DNA of 7,445 nucleotides from the NCBI GenBank assembly GCA_002731665.1, contig PCCJ01000110.1:1-7445 (forward strand), in the 5' to 3' direction. Source of the DNA: Actinomycetota bacterium (GTDB lineage: Bacteria > Actinomycetota > Acidimicrobiia > Acidimicrobiales > Poriferisodaliceae). How positions within the stretch are numbered: the first letter of the stretch is position 1; each line of letters begins with the position of its first letter. The translations under genes were made by a program, and so were the position numbers. This document shows, piece after piece, positions 1-7,275 of the stretch. The notes under the pieces are model-generated. The model did not search any database, had not been told where the DNA came from, and saw nothing but the letters and a program-made list of their open reading frames with translations.

Positions 1-733
1 CAGATGGACTCTTCTTTAATTCGATCTGTCTAATCGACCGAACTACACGCGCTACCTGTTCCGCTAGATTATCTTCGATCCCGTCTACTTTGTTGAGAAC
101 AATTTCTTTCTCCCGATCTAGCTGTGGGTAATCAATATGCAAAAATAGACAGCGGCGCTTCAAAGCCTCTGACAGCTCACGAGTGTTGTTAGATGTGAGA
201 AAAACCAGTGGAATCTGCTTCGCCTTAATAGTTCCTAACTCAGGAATTGAAACTTGATAATCTGACAGAATTTCCAGAAGTAGCGCTTCTGTCTCTATCT
301 CAACTCTGTCTACCTCATCGATGAGCAACACAACCGGGTCATCAGCGGTAATTGCTTCAAGTAGAGGTCGCGTCAAAAGGAATTCATCATTAAAGATATC
401 ATCTTGGACATCTGCCCAATCTTCGTTACCAGCATTAGCTCCGCGATCTGACTGGATACGGAGAAGTTGTTTTTTGTAGTTCCACTCATAAAGCGCTTTC
501 GCTTCATCAAGCCCCTCATAGCATTGGAGACGAATAAGTCTACTATTCATCATTGCCGCAACCGACTTAGCTAGTTCTGTTTTACCAGTCCCTGCAGGTC
601 CTTCTACAAGGATCGGTTTCCCAAGCCTTTCGGCAAGGAAGACTACACTCGCTATTCCATCATCAGCCAAGTAGTTAACCGATTTGAGTCCAGCGCGGAC
701 AGACGCAAGATCATCGAAATTATTTTCGCCCAT
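1..733 (-). CDS. MoxR-family AAA+ ATPase, N-terminal 244 residues (runs off left edge)
   Basis: The reading frame opens at ATG 733 and stays open to the window edge, so the C-terminus is missing. An AGGAG Shine-Dalgarno sequence lies nine bases before the ATG, which supports this start. The translation begins MGENNFDDLASVRAGL. It carries Walker A GPAGTGKT (residues 45-52), Walker B VVLLIDEVD (134-142), a sensor-1 like TSNN (180-183) and the basic LKRRC segment (191-195) followed by HIDYP. This is the MoxR/CoxD type of AAA+ ATPase, which in known systems acts as a chaperone that matures or activates a protein complex, usually with a von Willebrand A-domain partner encoded next door. The expected partner would lie beyond the left edge and cannot be seen. 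The gene starts 39 bases after proA with no terminator between, so it may be read from the proBA transcript. Family assignment is firm; the substrate is unknown. Confidence 0.9.
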   Translation of the reverse strand, partial: MGENNFDDLASVRAGLKSVNYLADDGIASVVFLAERLGKPILVEGPAGTGKTELAKSVAAMMNSRLIRLQCYEGLDEAKALYEWNYKKQLLRIQSDRGANAGNEDWADVQDDIFNDEFLLTRPLLEAITADDPVVLLIDEVDRVEIETEALLLEILSDYQVSIPELGTIKAKQIPLVFLTSNNTRELSEALKRRCLFLHIDYPQLDREKEIVLNKVDGIEDNLAEQVARVVRSIRQIELKKSPS

Positions 734-772
734 TGGGTCTTTCTCCTAATTGATCAGATAACGGAATTGAGG

Positions 773-2038
773 TCAACCACGGATGTGACCCATCCCGTTC
801 ACAATATACTTGTTGGTTGTTAGTTGCTCCAGCCCCATTGGACCTCGAGCATGTAATTTTTGGGTGCTGATACCAATTTCTGCACCAAACCCAAATTCTT
901 CTCCATCTACAAAACGAGTAGAAGCATTAACAAGAACTGCTGCAGCATCTACTCTCATGCTGAATTCTTCCGCATTCGCAAGGTCCGAAGTGATTATTGC
1001 TTCGCTGTGACCAGAACCTGTTTCATTTATATGGCCGATCGCATCCTCAAGACTATCCACTACTTTCACACTCAGTTTCAAATCAAGATATTCTGTGCTG
1101 AAATCATCATCAGTCGCTGCTCCTATTACAGGAACAATTTTCTGTGAAATCTCATCTCCGACAAGCTCAACGCTATGCAGCGCCTCCACAGCTAAGGGCA
1201 AAAATGATTGAGCAACTGATGCATGAACCACTAGAGACTCCGCAGCGTTACACACTGTGGGCCGTTGCGTCTTTGCATTAACGAGTATCTCGATAGCTTG
1301 GCTAAAATCAGCATGTTCATCCACGTATATATGACAGTTTCCGTCCCCATCAATTACATAAGGAACCGTCGCATTTTCCCGGATGGACTCTATCAACGAT
1401 CGGCCACCTCTTGGAATTAAACAGTCAATATACTCATTGAGTTGCATAAACTTTATGGCTGTCTCGTGGCTTGTATCTTCTACAAGAAGGACAGAATCTG
1501 AAGGCAAACCAGCTTGACTTAATGCGCATTGGAGAGCACAGACAATTGCAGAATTAGAGTTGATAGCAGCCGATGAACCTCTTAACAAGGCTGAATTACC
1601 AGACTTAAGACATAATCCAAAAGTATCGCTAGTAACATTTGGCCGATTTTCATAAATCACCGCTACGACACCCAGAGGCACCCGCACTCGGCGAATTTTT
1701 AAACCATTTGGTCGTGTCCAGTCATCGACTACTTCCCCAACCGGGTCCGGCAAGGACGTAACTTTTCTCAAGCCTTCGGCCATTGACTGTAAACGTTTTT
1801 CGGTCAGCTGAAGTCTGTCAATCGTCAACTCATCGATATTCATCTCCCGAGCTCTATCAACATCTTTTCGATTGCCCTCGAGGATGCCCTCGGCAGAGTC
1901 GAGAACCGAATCTGCTGCCATTTGCAGAGCACTGTTTTTTTGGGAGGTGGACACCGAGGCAAGAACTCTTGAAGCTGCCTTTGACCGAGCTCCCAGTTCA
2001 GATACTGAGTTCATCGGCAATGTTTCTATATCCGGCAC
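773..2038 (-). CDS. proA: Gamma-glutamyl phosphate reductase (ProA)
   Basis: ProA reduces gamma-glutamyl phosphate with NADPH to glutamate-5-semialdehyde, the second step of proline synthesis in the cytoplasm. The 421-residue protein has the aldehyde-dehydrogenase-like fold signatures of the family: PLGVVAVIYENRPNVT (121-136), LKSGNSALLRG (144-154), IPRGGRSLI (208-216), GNCHIYVD (233-240), the catalytic cysteine C263 in RPTVCNAAESLV, GSGHSEAIITSD, and the end HARGPMGLEQLTTNKY. Length is normal and nothing is missing. The start is uncertain. GTG 2038 gives 421 residues, with an in-frame TAG 12 bases upstream. ATG 2014 (residue 9) gives 413. Neither has a clear Shine-Dalgarno sequence. It follows proB by 75 bases, the usual pairing, and the product of ProB is its labile substrate. 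Confidence 0.97.
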   Translation of the reverse strand: MPDIETLPMNSVSELGARSKAASRVLASVSTSQKNSALQMAADSVLDSAEGILEGNRKDVDRAREMNIDELTIDRLQLTEKRLQSMAEGLRKVTSLPDPVGEVVDDWTRPNGLKIRRVRVPLGVVAVIYENRPNVTSDTFGLCLKSGNSALLRGSSAAINSNSAIVCALQCALSQAGLPSDSVLLVEDTSHETAIKFMQLNEYIDCLIPRGGRSLIESIRENATVPYVIDGDGNCHIYVDEHADFSQAIEILVNAKTQRPTVCNAAESLVVHASVAQSFLPLAVEALHSVELVGDEISQKIVPVIGAATDDDFSTEYLDLKLSVKVVDSLEDAIGHINETGSGHSEAIITSDLANAEEFSMRVDAAAVLVNASTRFVDGEEFGFGAEIGISTQKLHARGPMGLEQLTTNKYIVNGMGHIRG

Positions 2039-2113
2039 GTCCGAAGACTAGCCGCATCACCGCCCTAGAGTTGTGTTCATCGAGCTATAACATCAGCTAT
2101 TCGACAAATCTGC

Positions 2114-3196
2114 TTAGGAAAGAACTATCAAATCATCACGATGAACAAATGTGGGACTCACATCCCCTGGAAGTTCTTCAGTTCTTTTTCCTTTAAATTG
2201 ATCAAGAGTCGTGCTGTCCACGCTACTCAAGCCTTTAGCAAAAACTAGTCCGTCAGGACCAGTGATATCTATAGCATCACCTTCCGAGAAAGCGCCAATA
2301 ACCTCTAATACCCCGGCTGCAAGAAGAGAAGTTCCCTTTGACAGGAGGGCCGTCTTCGCTCCAAGATCTACCAGTATCGAGCCCTGAGCCGGGAGCGCAA
2401 AACCAATCCACAGTTTTCTAGCTGAAACATGGGCATCCCTAGCCGCTACTAACGTCCCGATACCAGCTACTCCCGATATCGCGTCTGAGAGCACATTCTC
2501 TCGGGATGCAGCTGCGATTACAGTCCGTACGCCACTCCATGAGGCTATCTTAGCCGCGCTCAGTTTCGAGGCCATGCCTCCACTACCGCGTTCACCTACG
2601 CCTCCTGCCATCTCTTCGATTGAACGAGTAACTTCAGCTACTTCTTCAACTAAGGAAGCTTGCGGATGAATCCTGGGGTCCGCTGTAAGTAACCCTGGAG
2701 TGTCGGTAAGCAGAACGAGTAAATCGGCATCTAAGAGATTAGCTACCAAAGCTGCAATCCGATCATTGTCTCCGAATCTTATCGCGTCATCAGCAACGGC
2801 ATCATTTTCGTTCACAACGGGAATTACCGATAATTCCCAGAGCTTTTCGAAAGTAGTTTTGGCATGCAAGTACTGACTTCGATCACGGAAATCATTAGGG
2901 GAAAGCAAAACCTGACCCGCAATTATTTCAGCTTCTAAAAATAGTTCCGAGTAGACATTCATTAGATCAATTTGTCCGACCGCTGACACAGCTTGCAATA
3001 TTGCCGGCTCTTTAGGTCGATCAATACCCAATCGCTCAAGCCCTGCGGTAATGGCTCCAGATGTAACAACAATCAAATCATGCGATTGTTTTATTGCTTT
3101 TGATACTTCGCTTACTAACTTTTCAATCGCTACAGCATTTACCTGACCGTCGCTATTGGTCACCGATGAGGTACCTATTTTTACTACAACTCTCAT
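2114..3196 (-). CDS. proB: Glutamate 5-kinase (ProB), with C-terminal PUA domain
   Basis: ProB phosphorylates glutamate with ATP to gamma-glutamyl phosphate, the committed and normally proline-inhibited step of proline synthesis. The 360-residue product has an amino-acid-kinase domain over about residues 1-250: VVVKIGTSSVT (3-13), VVTSGAITAG (43-52), VVNENDAV (127-134), FGDNDRIAALVA (141-152), LLTDTPGLL (162-170) and GSGGMASKL (204-212). A C-terminal PUA domain starts near residue 259 (RKLWIGFALPAQGSI) and includes the GDAIDI segment. This is the full-length bacterial two-domain form. The ATG at 3196 is preceded by AAGGA at a rather long spacing of about 12 bases. It begins 28 bases after the obg stop and precedes proA, so obg-proB-proA look like one transcription unit. 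Feedback control by proline is known for the family and is not something the sequence alone proves here. Confidence 0.97.
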   Translation of the reverse strand: MRVVVKIGTSSVTNSDGQVNAVAIEKLVSEVSKAIKQSHDLIVVTSGAITAGLERLGIDRPKEPAILQAVSAVGQIDLMNVYSELFLEAEIIAGQVLLSPNDFRDRSQYLHAKTTFEKLWELSVIPVVNENDAVADDAIRFGDNDRIAALVANLLDADLLVLLTDTPGLLTADPRIHPQASLVEEVAEVTRSIEEMAGGVGERGSGGMASKLSAAKIASWSGVRTVIAAASRENVLSDAISGVAGIGTLVAARDAHVSARKLWIGFALPAQGSILVDLGAKTALLSKGTSLLAAGVLEVIGAFSEGDAIDITGPDGLVFAKGLSSVDSTTLDQFKGKRTEELPGDVSPTFVHRDDLIVLS

Positions 3197-3224
3197 ATTC
3201 TTTTGGGTTCCTTATGCCTAATAC

Positions 3225-4459
3225 TCAGACGTCAGGCTCATAGTCAAATTCGAAAGTACCAATAATTACGGTATCTCCCTCTGATGCTCCTGCTCGAGCC
3301 AAAGCTCGAGGCACTCGGAGCTGCTGAAGCCGATGCTGAGCGTGGGCCATCGCATCTATGTTGGTAAGGTCTGATAGCGCCACTGCCCGTTCAGCTTGAC
3401 GCCCAATGACTTCGAAAGTGCCATTGTCGTGCCGTACAACGGATACTCCTTCCGGCGTAGGTCGATGCACAACATACTGAGTCTGCTTTGGCTGTTCGGC
3501 TCTTGCCTCGTTCACCAGCGTCTGCAACTCTCCGACTAAACGATCGACACCTTCACCTGTAACCGAAGATATCCGTATGCCAGCCCAGTCAAGGGTCGCA
3601 GCATCTCCCTTAGTTCCTACAATCAGTCGAGGGCGTTGAGCCAACTCTGCATCATAGCTTTCCAGTTCGTTTACTAAGATATCCGCTTGTTCTTGTGGGT
3701 CCTTTCCTTCTACCTCAGCAAGATCAACCATCACTAGAAGCACACGAGCTCTTTCTACATGGCGAAGAAACTGGTGGCCAAGCCCTCGACCTTCAGCCGC
3801 GCCTTCTATCAAGCCCGGAATGTCCGCAATGACCATTTCGAATTCATCAGAGCGTCGCACCACACCAAGGTGCGGTTTAAGCGTCGTGAACGGATAGGCC
3901 GCTACTTTTGGCTTAGCTGATGAGACCCTTGAGATAAAAGTGCTCTTACCTGCATTAGGGAATCCGACCAGAGCGACATCAGCCATAAGCTTCAATTCAA
4001 GCCGAAGCCATCTCTCTTGTCCGACCTCTGCTTGCTCAGCAAAACCCGGGGCCCGTAACTTGTTAGACAAAAATCGGACATTGCCGCGCCCACCGGTCCC
4101 GCCCTCAGCGGCAAGCCACCGATCGCCTTCATTGACAAGATCCGCGAGTACTGCATCTTCAGCGTTTCGGACAATGGTGCCTTCAGGCACCTTGACGTAA
4201 GTGTCCTGACCCCCGCGTCCATGTTTTTTTTGCCGTGACCATGTCCACCATCGTCACCGCGCCGGAACGGGAAATCTTTGAATGCGAGCAGCGAAGCGAT
4301 ATTTCTGTCGGCTACCAACCAAACATTCCCACCGTTACCGCCATCGCCCCCATCAGGGCCCCCTTTTGAAACATGTGCTTCTCTACGAAACGAAACACAT
4401 CCCGCTCCTCCGTTGCCACCTTTGGCATGAAGATTAGCCTCATCCACGAAACCCGACAT
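3225..4459 (-). CDS. obg: Obg/CgtA GTPase, split by a -1 frameshift at an A8 tract
   Basis: Obg is a GTPase that binds the 50S subunit and takes part in ribosome assembly and stress control. Reading starts at ATG 4459 (MSGFVDEANLHAKGG). The glycine-rich Obg domain (GGPDGGDGGNGGNVWLVAD) stays in frame to codon 79, in the A8 run at 4224-4231. The rest of the protein lies in the -1 frame, resuming as HGRGGQDTYVKVPEGT at 4223 and ending at the TGA at 3225. Joined, this gives about 411 residues, normal for Obg with a C-terminal OCT domain. Numbered on the joined protein, G1 is GFPNAGKS (166-173), the switch I region is YPFTTL (189-194), G3 is DIPG (213-216), G4 is TKGD (283-286, instead of the usual NKxD) and G5 is near ISSVTGEG. 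The OCT domain runs from about 330 to the end (FEVIGRQAERAVALSDLTN). The unshifted frame would stop at 3992 after 155 residues. No clear Shine-Dalgarno sequence lies close to the ATG. The identity is certain; the frame break may be a sequencing error or genuine recoding. Confidence 0.93.
4176..4191 (-). repeat. Perfect 6-bp hairpin inside obg, downstream of the frameshift site
   Basis: The coding strand reads GGTGCCTGAAGGCACC, a perfect six-base-pair stem with a TGAA loop. It overlaps the codons for the conserved VPEGT segment, so protein constraint may explain it. It begins 31 bases after the slippery heptamer. That is farther than the 5-9 base spacing usual for a stimulatory hairpin, so a role in frameshifting is doubtful. 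Confidence 0.5.
4223..4231 (-). other. Frameshift site: A8 run containing in-phase A AAA AAC
   Basis: On the coding strand the bases read GGC AAA AAA AAC ATG in the frame set by the obg start. The last seven bases of the run plus C form A AAA AAC, a classical X XXY YYZ slippery heptamer in the correct phase. A one-base backward slip at codon 79 moves reading into CAT GGA CGC, which continues the conserved Obg sequence (HGRGGQD, VKVPEGT). One extra A (nine instead of eight) would restore the frame equally well. The frame change is directly visible; its cause is not. Confidence 0.8.
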
Positions 4460-4560
4460 ATGCTTGAGGATACGTCTCCGGTGACTCTATCCGCGAAGAT
4501 AGCTTCAAATCTTGGCGCTCATCATTTGTTACGGTTAACTTTATGCTAAATCAATATAAG

Positions 4561-4812
4561 CTAATCAGCTTGGACGTCAACTAGGCGACGACCACGTCTG
4601 TAACCAAATTCAACGACCCCATTTGCCGTAGCGAACAACGTGTCATCCTTGCCAATGCCTACATTAAGCCCAGGATGAAATTTAGTACCACGTTGACGTA
4701 AAATGATTCCGCCAGCGTTAATGGTTTGTCCCGCAAAAACTTTTACACCGAGACGCTGAGAGTTTGAATCGCGACCGTTCTTAGTTGAGCCGCCGCCCTT
4801 AGTTTTAGACAT
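4561..4812 (-). CDS. rpmA: 50S ribosomal protein L27
   Basis: L27 is a large-subunit protein whose flexible N-terminal tail reaches towards the peptidyl-transferase centre. The 83-residue product starts [19 protein letters not shown] and continues [40 protein letters not shown] and [17 protein letters not shown], a clear full-length L27 match. The short tail directly after Met lacks the cleavable N-terminal extension seen in Firmicutes and resembles the actinobacterial and proteobacterial form. The ATG lies one base after the rplU TGA, and an AAAGGG stretch at the end of rplU can serve as ribosome binding site. Translation of the two ribosomal genes is therefore probably coupled. Confidence 0.98.
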   Translation of the reverse strand: MSKTKGGGSTKNGRDSNSQRLGVKVFAGQTINAGGIILRQRGTKFHPGLNVGIGKDDTLFATANGVVEFGYRRGRRLVDVQAD

Positions 4813-4813
4813 G

Positions 4814-5125
4814 TCAGCCCTTTGCTATATTCGTTATTTCAATGGAAGTATAGCGTTGCCTATGACCCCAACGCCGACGTTGATTCGTCTTATTCTTGTA
4901 GGTAAACCCGTCTATCTTTACCCCTTTTATCTCACCGAGGACACGAGCTGTAACAGACGAGCCAGAAAGCTGTTCAGACGTCGACATGACGTTACCTTCA
5001 TCTACCACGAGAATGGGCGAAAACGTAACTTCTTCGCCCTCAGCCGCTTTAAGTAACTCGACGTTGACAACTTGTCCAGTCTCAACTTTTTCTTGCTTGC
5101 CACCTGTGGCGATCACTGCATACAT
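4814..5125 (-). CDS. rplU: 50S ribosomal protein L21
   Basis: L21 binds 23S rRNA in the large subunit. The 103-residue product has the family's start [20 protein letters not shown], the middle segment [12 protein letters not shown] and the basic C-terminal signature [20 protein letters not shown] followed by QRYTSIEIT. Length is normal. The ATG at 5125 is preceded by GAAGG four bases upstream. That Shine-Dalgarno element lies inside a small inverted repeat (GCCTGAAGGC, 5129-5138), which could pair weakly. The gene follows RNase E by 56 bases and is closely packed with rpmA, the standard L21-L27 pair. Confidence 0.98.
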   Translation of the reverse strand: MYAVIATGGKQEKVETGQVVNVELLKAAEGEEVTFSPILVVDEGNVMSTSEQLSGSSVTARVLGEIKGVKIDGFTYKNKTNQRRRWGHRQRYTSIEITNIAKG

Positions 5126-5143
5126 AAGGCCTTCAGGCTATCT

Positions 5144-5171
5144 GTTTTATTACTCATCCCAAAACTGTCAA
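5144..5171 (-). promoter_or_regulatory. Candidate promoter for rplU-rpmA(-obg-proBA)
   Basis: The gap between the RNase E stop and rplU contains a perfect TTGACA -35 hexamer (5166-5171). A 16-base spacer separates it from TAAAAC (5144-5149), which matches four of six bases of the -10 consensus. Transcription from here would start near 5137 and leave a leader of about 12 bases carrying the rplU GAAGG site. This would let the ribosomal genes be expressed independently of RNase E. The -10 is imperfect, so this is a candidate only. Confidence 0.4.
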
Positions 5172-5181
5172 TGAGACTTTC

Positions 5182-7146
5182 TTAAACGTTCAAAATGGAA
5201 TCGTGCAGATTAACGCCACTTCCGTCGCATGATGGACACGCATCACTTACGGATTCGAGCAATCCTTCGCCTATGCGACGCCTCGTCATTTCAATTAGTC
5301 CGAGGTCAGAAATGTGCGACACCTGGGTACGGGTCTTTTCTCTAGCCAGAGCTTTCTCGAAACTATTTACAACTTCAGCACGATTTTTTCTTATTTCCAT
5401 GTCAATGAAGTCAATAACTATTATCCCACCGATGTCTCGCAAGCGAAGCTGTTTAGCTATTTCCTCCGCAGCTTCAAGGTTATTCCTAAAGACCGTTTCT
5501 TCCAGATTAGATTTACCAACGTTGCGTCCGGTGTTCACATCAATCACCGTCAGGGCTTCGGTGTGCTCAATTATCAACGACCCACCCGACGGTAGCCAAA
5601 CTTTGCTATCTAAAGCCTTCCGCAACTGTTCAGCTACGTTATAGCGCTCAAATATGGGGAGTGGCTCCTTGGCAGAATCATAGAATTCTATTCGGTCCGC
5701 CAATGCCGGCGCTATAGTATCCATGTAACCTTTCACCTGATTAAACAGGTTTAAGTCATCTATCACGACACCACGGAAATCACGATTAAATTCTTCACGA
5801 ATTATACGCACCGCTAACTCAGGTTCTCTGAATAGTAAATTAGGTGCCTTCGACTTTTGTGCTAATTCGCTAATTTGTTCCCATTGTTCCAACAGCCGTT
5901 TAACATCTCGCTCAATCTCTTCTGCCGTGACACCTTCGGAAGCAGTTCGAACAATTACTCCATGTTCTTTCGGTTTTACCTTGTCTAAAATATTCCTTAG
6001 TCTTTTGCGCTCGTTGTCAGGAAGTCTTTTCGAAATACCATACGTAGAACTGTTAGGAATTAAGACGACGAATCTGCCAGGAAGTGAAATTTCAGTTGAG
6101 AGCCGGGCACCTTTATGTGCAATAGGGTTTTTAGTTACCTGACATAATATTGCTTGTTGTGACTTTAAGAGTTGCTCAATTCGTGGCTCGTTTTTTCTGG
6201 CATTGAATTTACCCCTCATTTTTTTTGCTTTTGGAGGAAGGGGCTGACTCGGGTCTCCATCTGTGTCATCAATATCGTAGGTAACATCAGCACGGTAAAG
6301 AACAGCATTTTTAGGTGTATCTATATCAACGAACGCAGCTTCCATTCCTGGCAGAACGTTTTGGATTTTACCAAGATAGACGTTCCCGTAAATTTGAGTC
6401 GCGTCATCAGATGGTCTACTAACGTAGTGCTCGATAAGAGTCCTGCCCTCAAGTACAGCTATGTGCGTGACCCCATCGGTTACCTGAACACACATCTGGT
6501 AACGCCCAATAGGTTTACCATTACGTTCTTTTCCGCGACGCCGTTCCATTTCTTTGTCATTTAGCTCTACAGGAGTGTCTGAAATAATCGTTTGAACTGG
6601 CTCAAGCTTGTTTAGACCTTCCCGAGTAGCGCCTCCTCGACCTCGACCGCCGCGACGACGCTTTTTCTTAGGCTGATTGTCCTCGGCTGAAGGAACTTTG
6701 TCCTTGATCTTTGCTTTCTCTTCGCCCACTGACCGACTATCTCCGATTTGTGGCTTCTTGGCTTCTGGGGGCCTTCCCGACGGCAACTTCGCTGAACTAC
6801 TACTTGCTCCCTGTATCGACCTTTTACGCAACTTGGATTGAGACTCAGAGCCCTTTCCTCGTTCCGATCCCATCGCGTTAGCGCCGCTTAAAGTCCTGGT
6901 TCTTTTAAGTTCAGTAGTTTTTTTCGAAGAAGTTCCAATAGCTTTCTCATCATTAGTTTTTTGAGTTGCAACGTTCACCTCCGGAACTAGTTTTCGAGTT
7001 CGAGCCGGCTTCGAAGACTCTGTCTCAGGGGGAGTCGATTTCTTCTCCTCTTTGCGCTGCGTTGCATTAGATGCTCCGAGCACCCGCTTACGGCGGGTGG
7101 GGGTCTCGTTCTCTAATTTCTCTTGGTTATCTAGTGAATCGCTCAT
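5182..7146 (-). CDS. rne: Ribonuclease E/G family endoribonuclease with N-terminal basic extension
   Basis: This endoribonuclease cleaves single-stranded AU-rich RNA in rRNA and tRNA processing and mRNA decay. The 654-residue protein has three parts. Residues 1 to about 210 are low-complexity, highly charged and probably disordered, with the strongly basic KKKRRRGGRGRGG at 160-172. Residues about 216-350 form the S1-like region (QIYGNVYLGKIQNVLPGMEA, then QVTKNPIAHKGARLSTEISL), with a charged segment at about 292-325. The catalytic core follows, with the metal-binding aspartates in VIDVNTGRNVGKSNLEET (D536) and IIVIDFIDM (D579). It ends with the zinc-link CPSC (C637, C640) and stops 14 residues later, so there is no C-terminal degradosome scaffold. 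The N-terminal extension is typical of actinobacterial RNase E. AAGGA lies about 12 bases before ATG 7146. RNase G is the alternative family label, but the extension favours RNase E. Confidence 0.95.
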   Translation of the reverse strand: MSDSLDNQEKLENETPTRRKRVLGASNATQRKEEKKSTPPETESSKPARTRKLVPEVNVATQKTNDEKAIGTSSKKTTELKRTRTLSGANAMGSERGKGSESQSKLRKRSIQGASSSSAKLPSGRPPEAKKPQIGDSRSVGEEKAKIKDKVPSAEDNQPKKKRRRGGRGRGGATREGLNKLEPVQTIISDTPVELNDKEMERRRGKERNGKPIGRYQMCVQVTDGVTHIAVLEGRTLIEHYVSRPSDDATQIYGNVYLGKIQNVLPGMEAAFVDIDTPKNAVLYRADVTYDIDDTDGDPSQPLPPKAKKMRGKFNARKNEPRIEQLLKSQQAILCQVTKNPIAHKGARLSTEISLPGRFVVLIPNSSTYGISKRLPDNERKRLRNILDKVKPKEHGVIVRTASEGVTAEEIERDVKRLLEQWEQISELAQKSKAPNLLFREPELAVRIIREEFNRDFRGVVIDDLNLFNQVKGYMDTIAPALADRIEFYDSAKEPLPIFERYNVAEQLRKALDSKVWLPSGGSLIIEHTEALTVIDVNTGRNVGKSNLEETVFRNNLEAAEEIAKQLRLRDIGGIIVIDFIDMEIRKNRAEVVNSFEKALAREKTRTQVSHISDLGLIEMTRRRIGEGLLESVSDACPSCDGSGVNLHDSILNV

Positions 7147-7224
7147 ATTAAATTTTCTTCCTTAGCGAAGAAAGCGAAAGTTGATTACGGTGACTTTTCG
7201 TTTTCTCGCAAGTAAATCGTTGGT

Positions 7225-7249
7225 AAAAACAGCGGTATTTCACACTGCT
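7225..7249 (-). terminator. Weak terminator-like hairpin in the RNase E leader
   Basis: On the minus strand AGCAGTG (7243-7249) can pair with CGCTGTT (7228-7234) around an eight-base loop, using two G-T wobbles. It is followed by a T run (complement of 7225-7229). It could terminate an upstream transcript or act as an attenuator or leader hairpin of the RNase gene, whose ATG is about 80 bases downstream. The stem is short and not GC-rich, so confidence is low. Confidence 0.3.
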
Positions 7250-7275
7250 ATTTGTTCGGTCTCTTACACATCCAG

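Noticed and set aside
745..779. Promoter-like TTGACC with TCAATT before the MoxR gene
   Set aside because: The -10 matches only three of six bases, and the predicted start would remove or crowd the good AGGAG ribosome binding site.
1783..2196. Plus-strand frame of 137 codons across proA and the proB-proA gap
   Set aside because: It is the antisense of the well-supported proA and proB genes, with no conserved motifs.
3992..4222. Out-of-frame continuation of the Obg N-terminal frame (about 76 codons)
   Set aside because: It overlaps the true Obg coding frame and shows no conserved sequence. It would be real only as the unshifted product of a recoding event.
4482..4497. Small stem CTATC/GATAG in the rpmA-obg gap as a terminator
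   Set aside because: Only five base pairs and no T run following, so it is not a credible terminator.
4526..4554. Possible promoter in the rpmA-obg gap (TTGATT, 17 bases, TAACAA)
   Set aside because: Only four of six and three of six consensus matches. Too weak to call although the 101-base gap leaves room for one.
5195..5644. Plus-strand frame of 149 codons inside the RNase gene
   Set aside because: Antisense of the highly conserved RNase E catalytic core, whose constraint explains the open frame.
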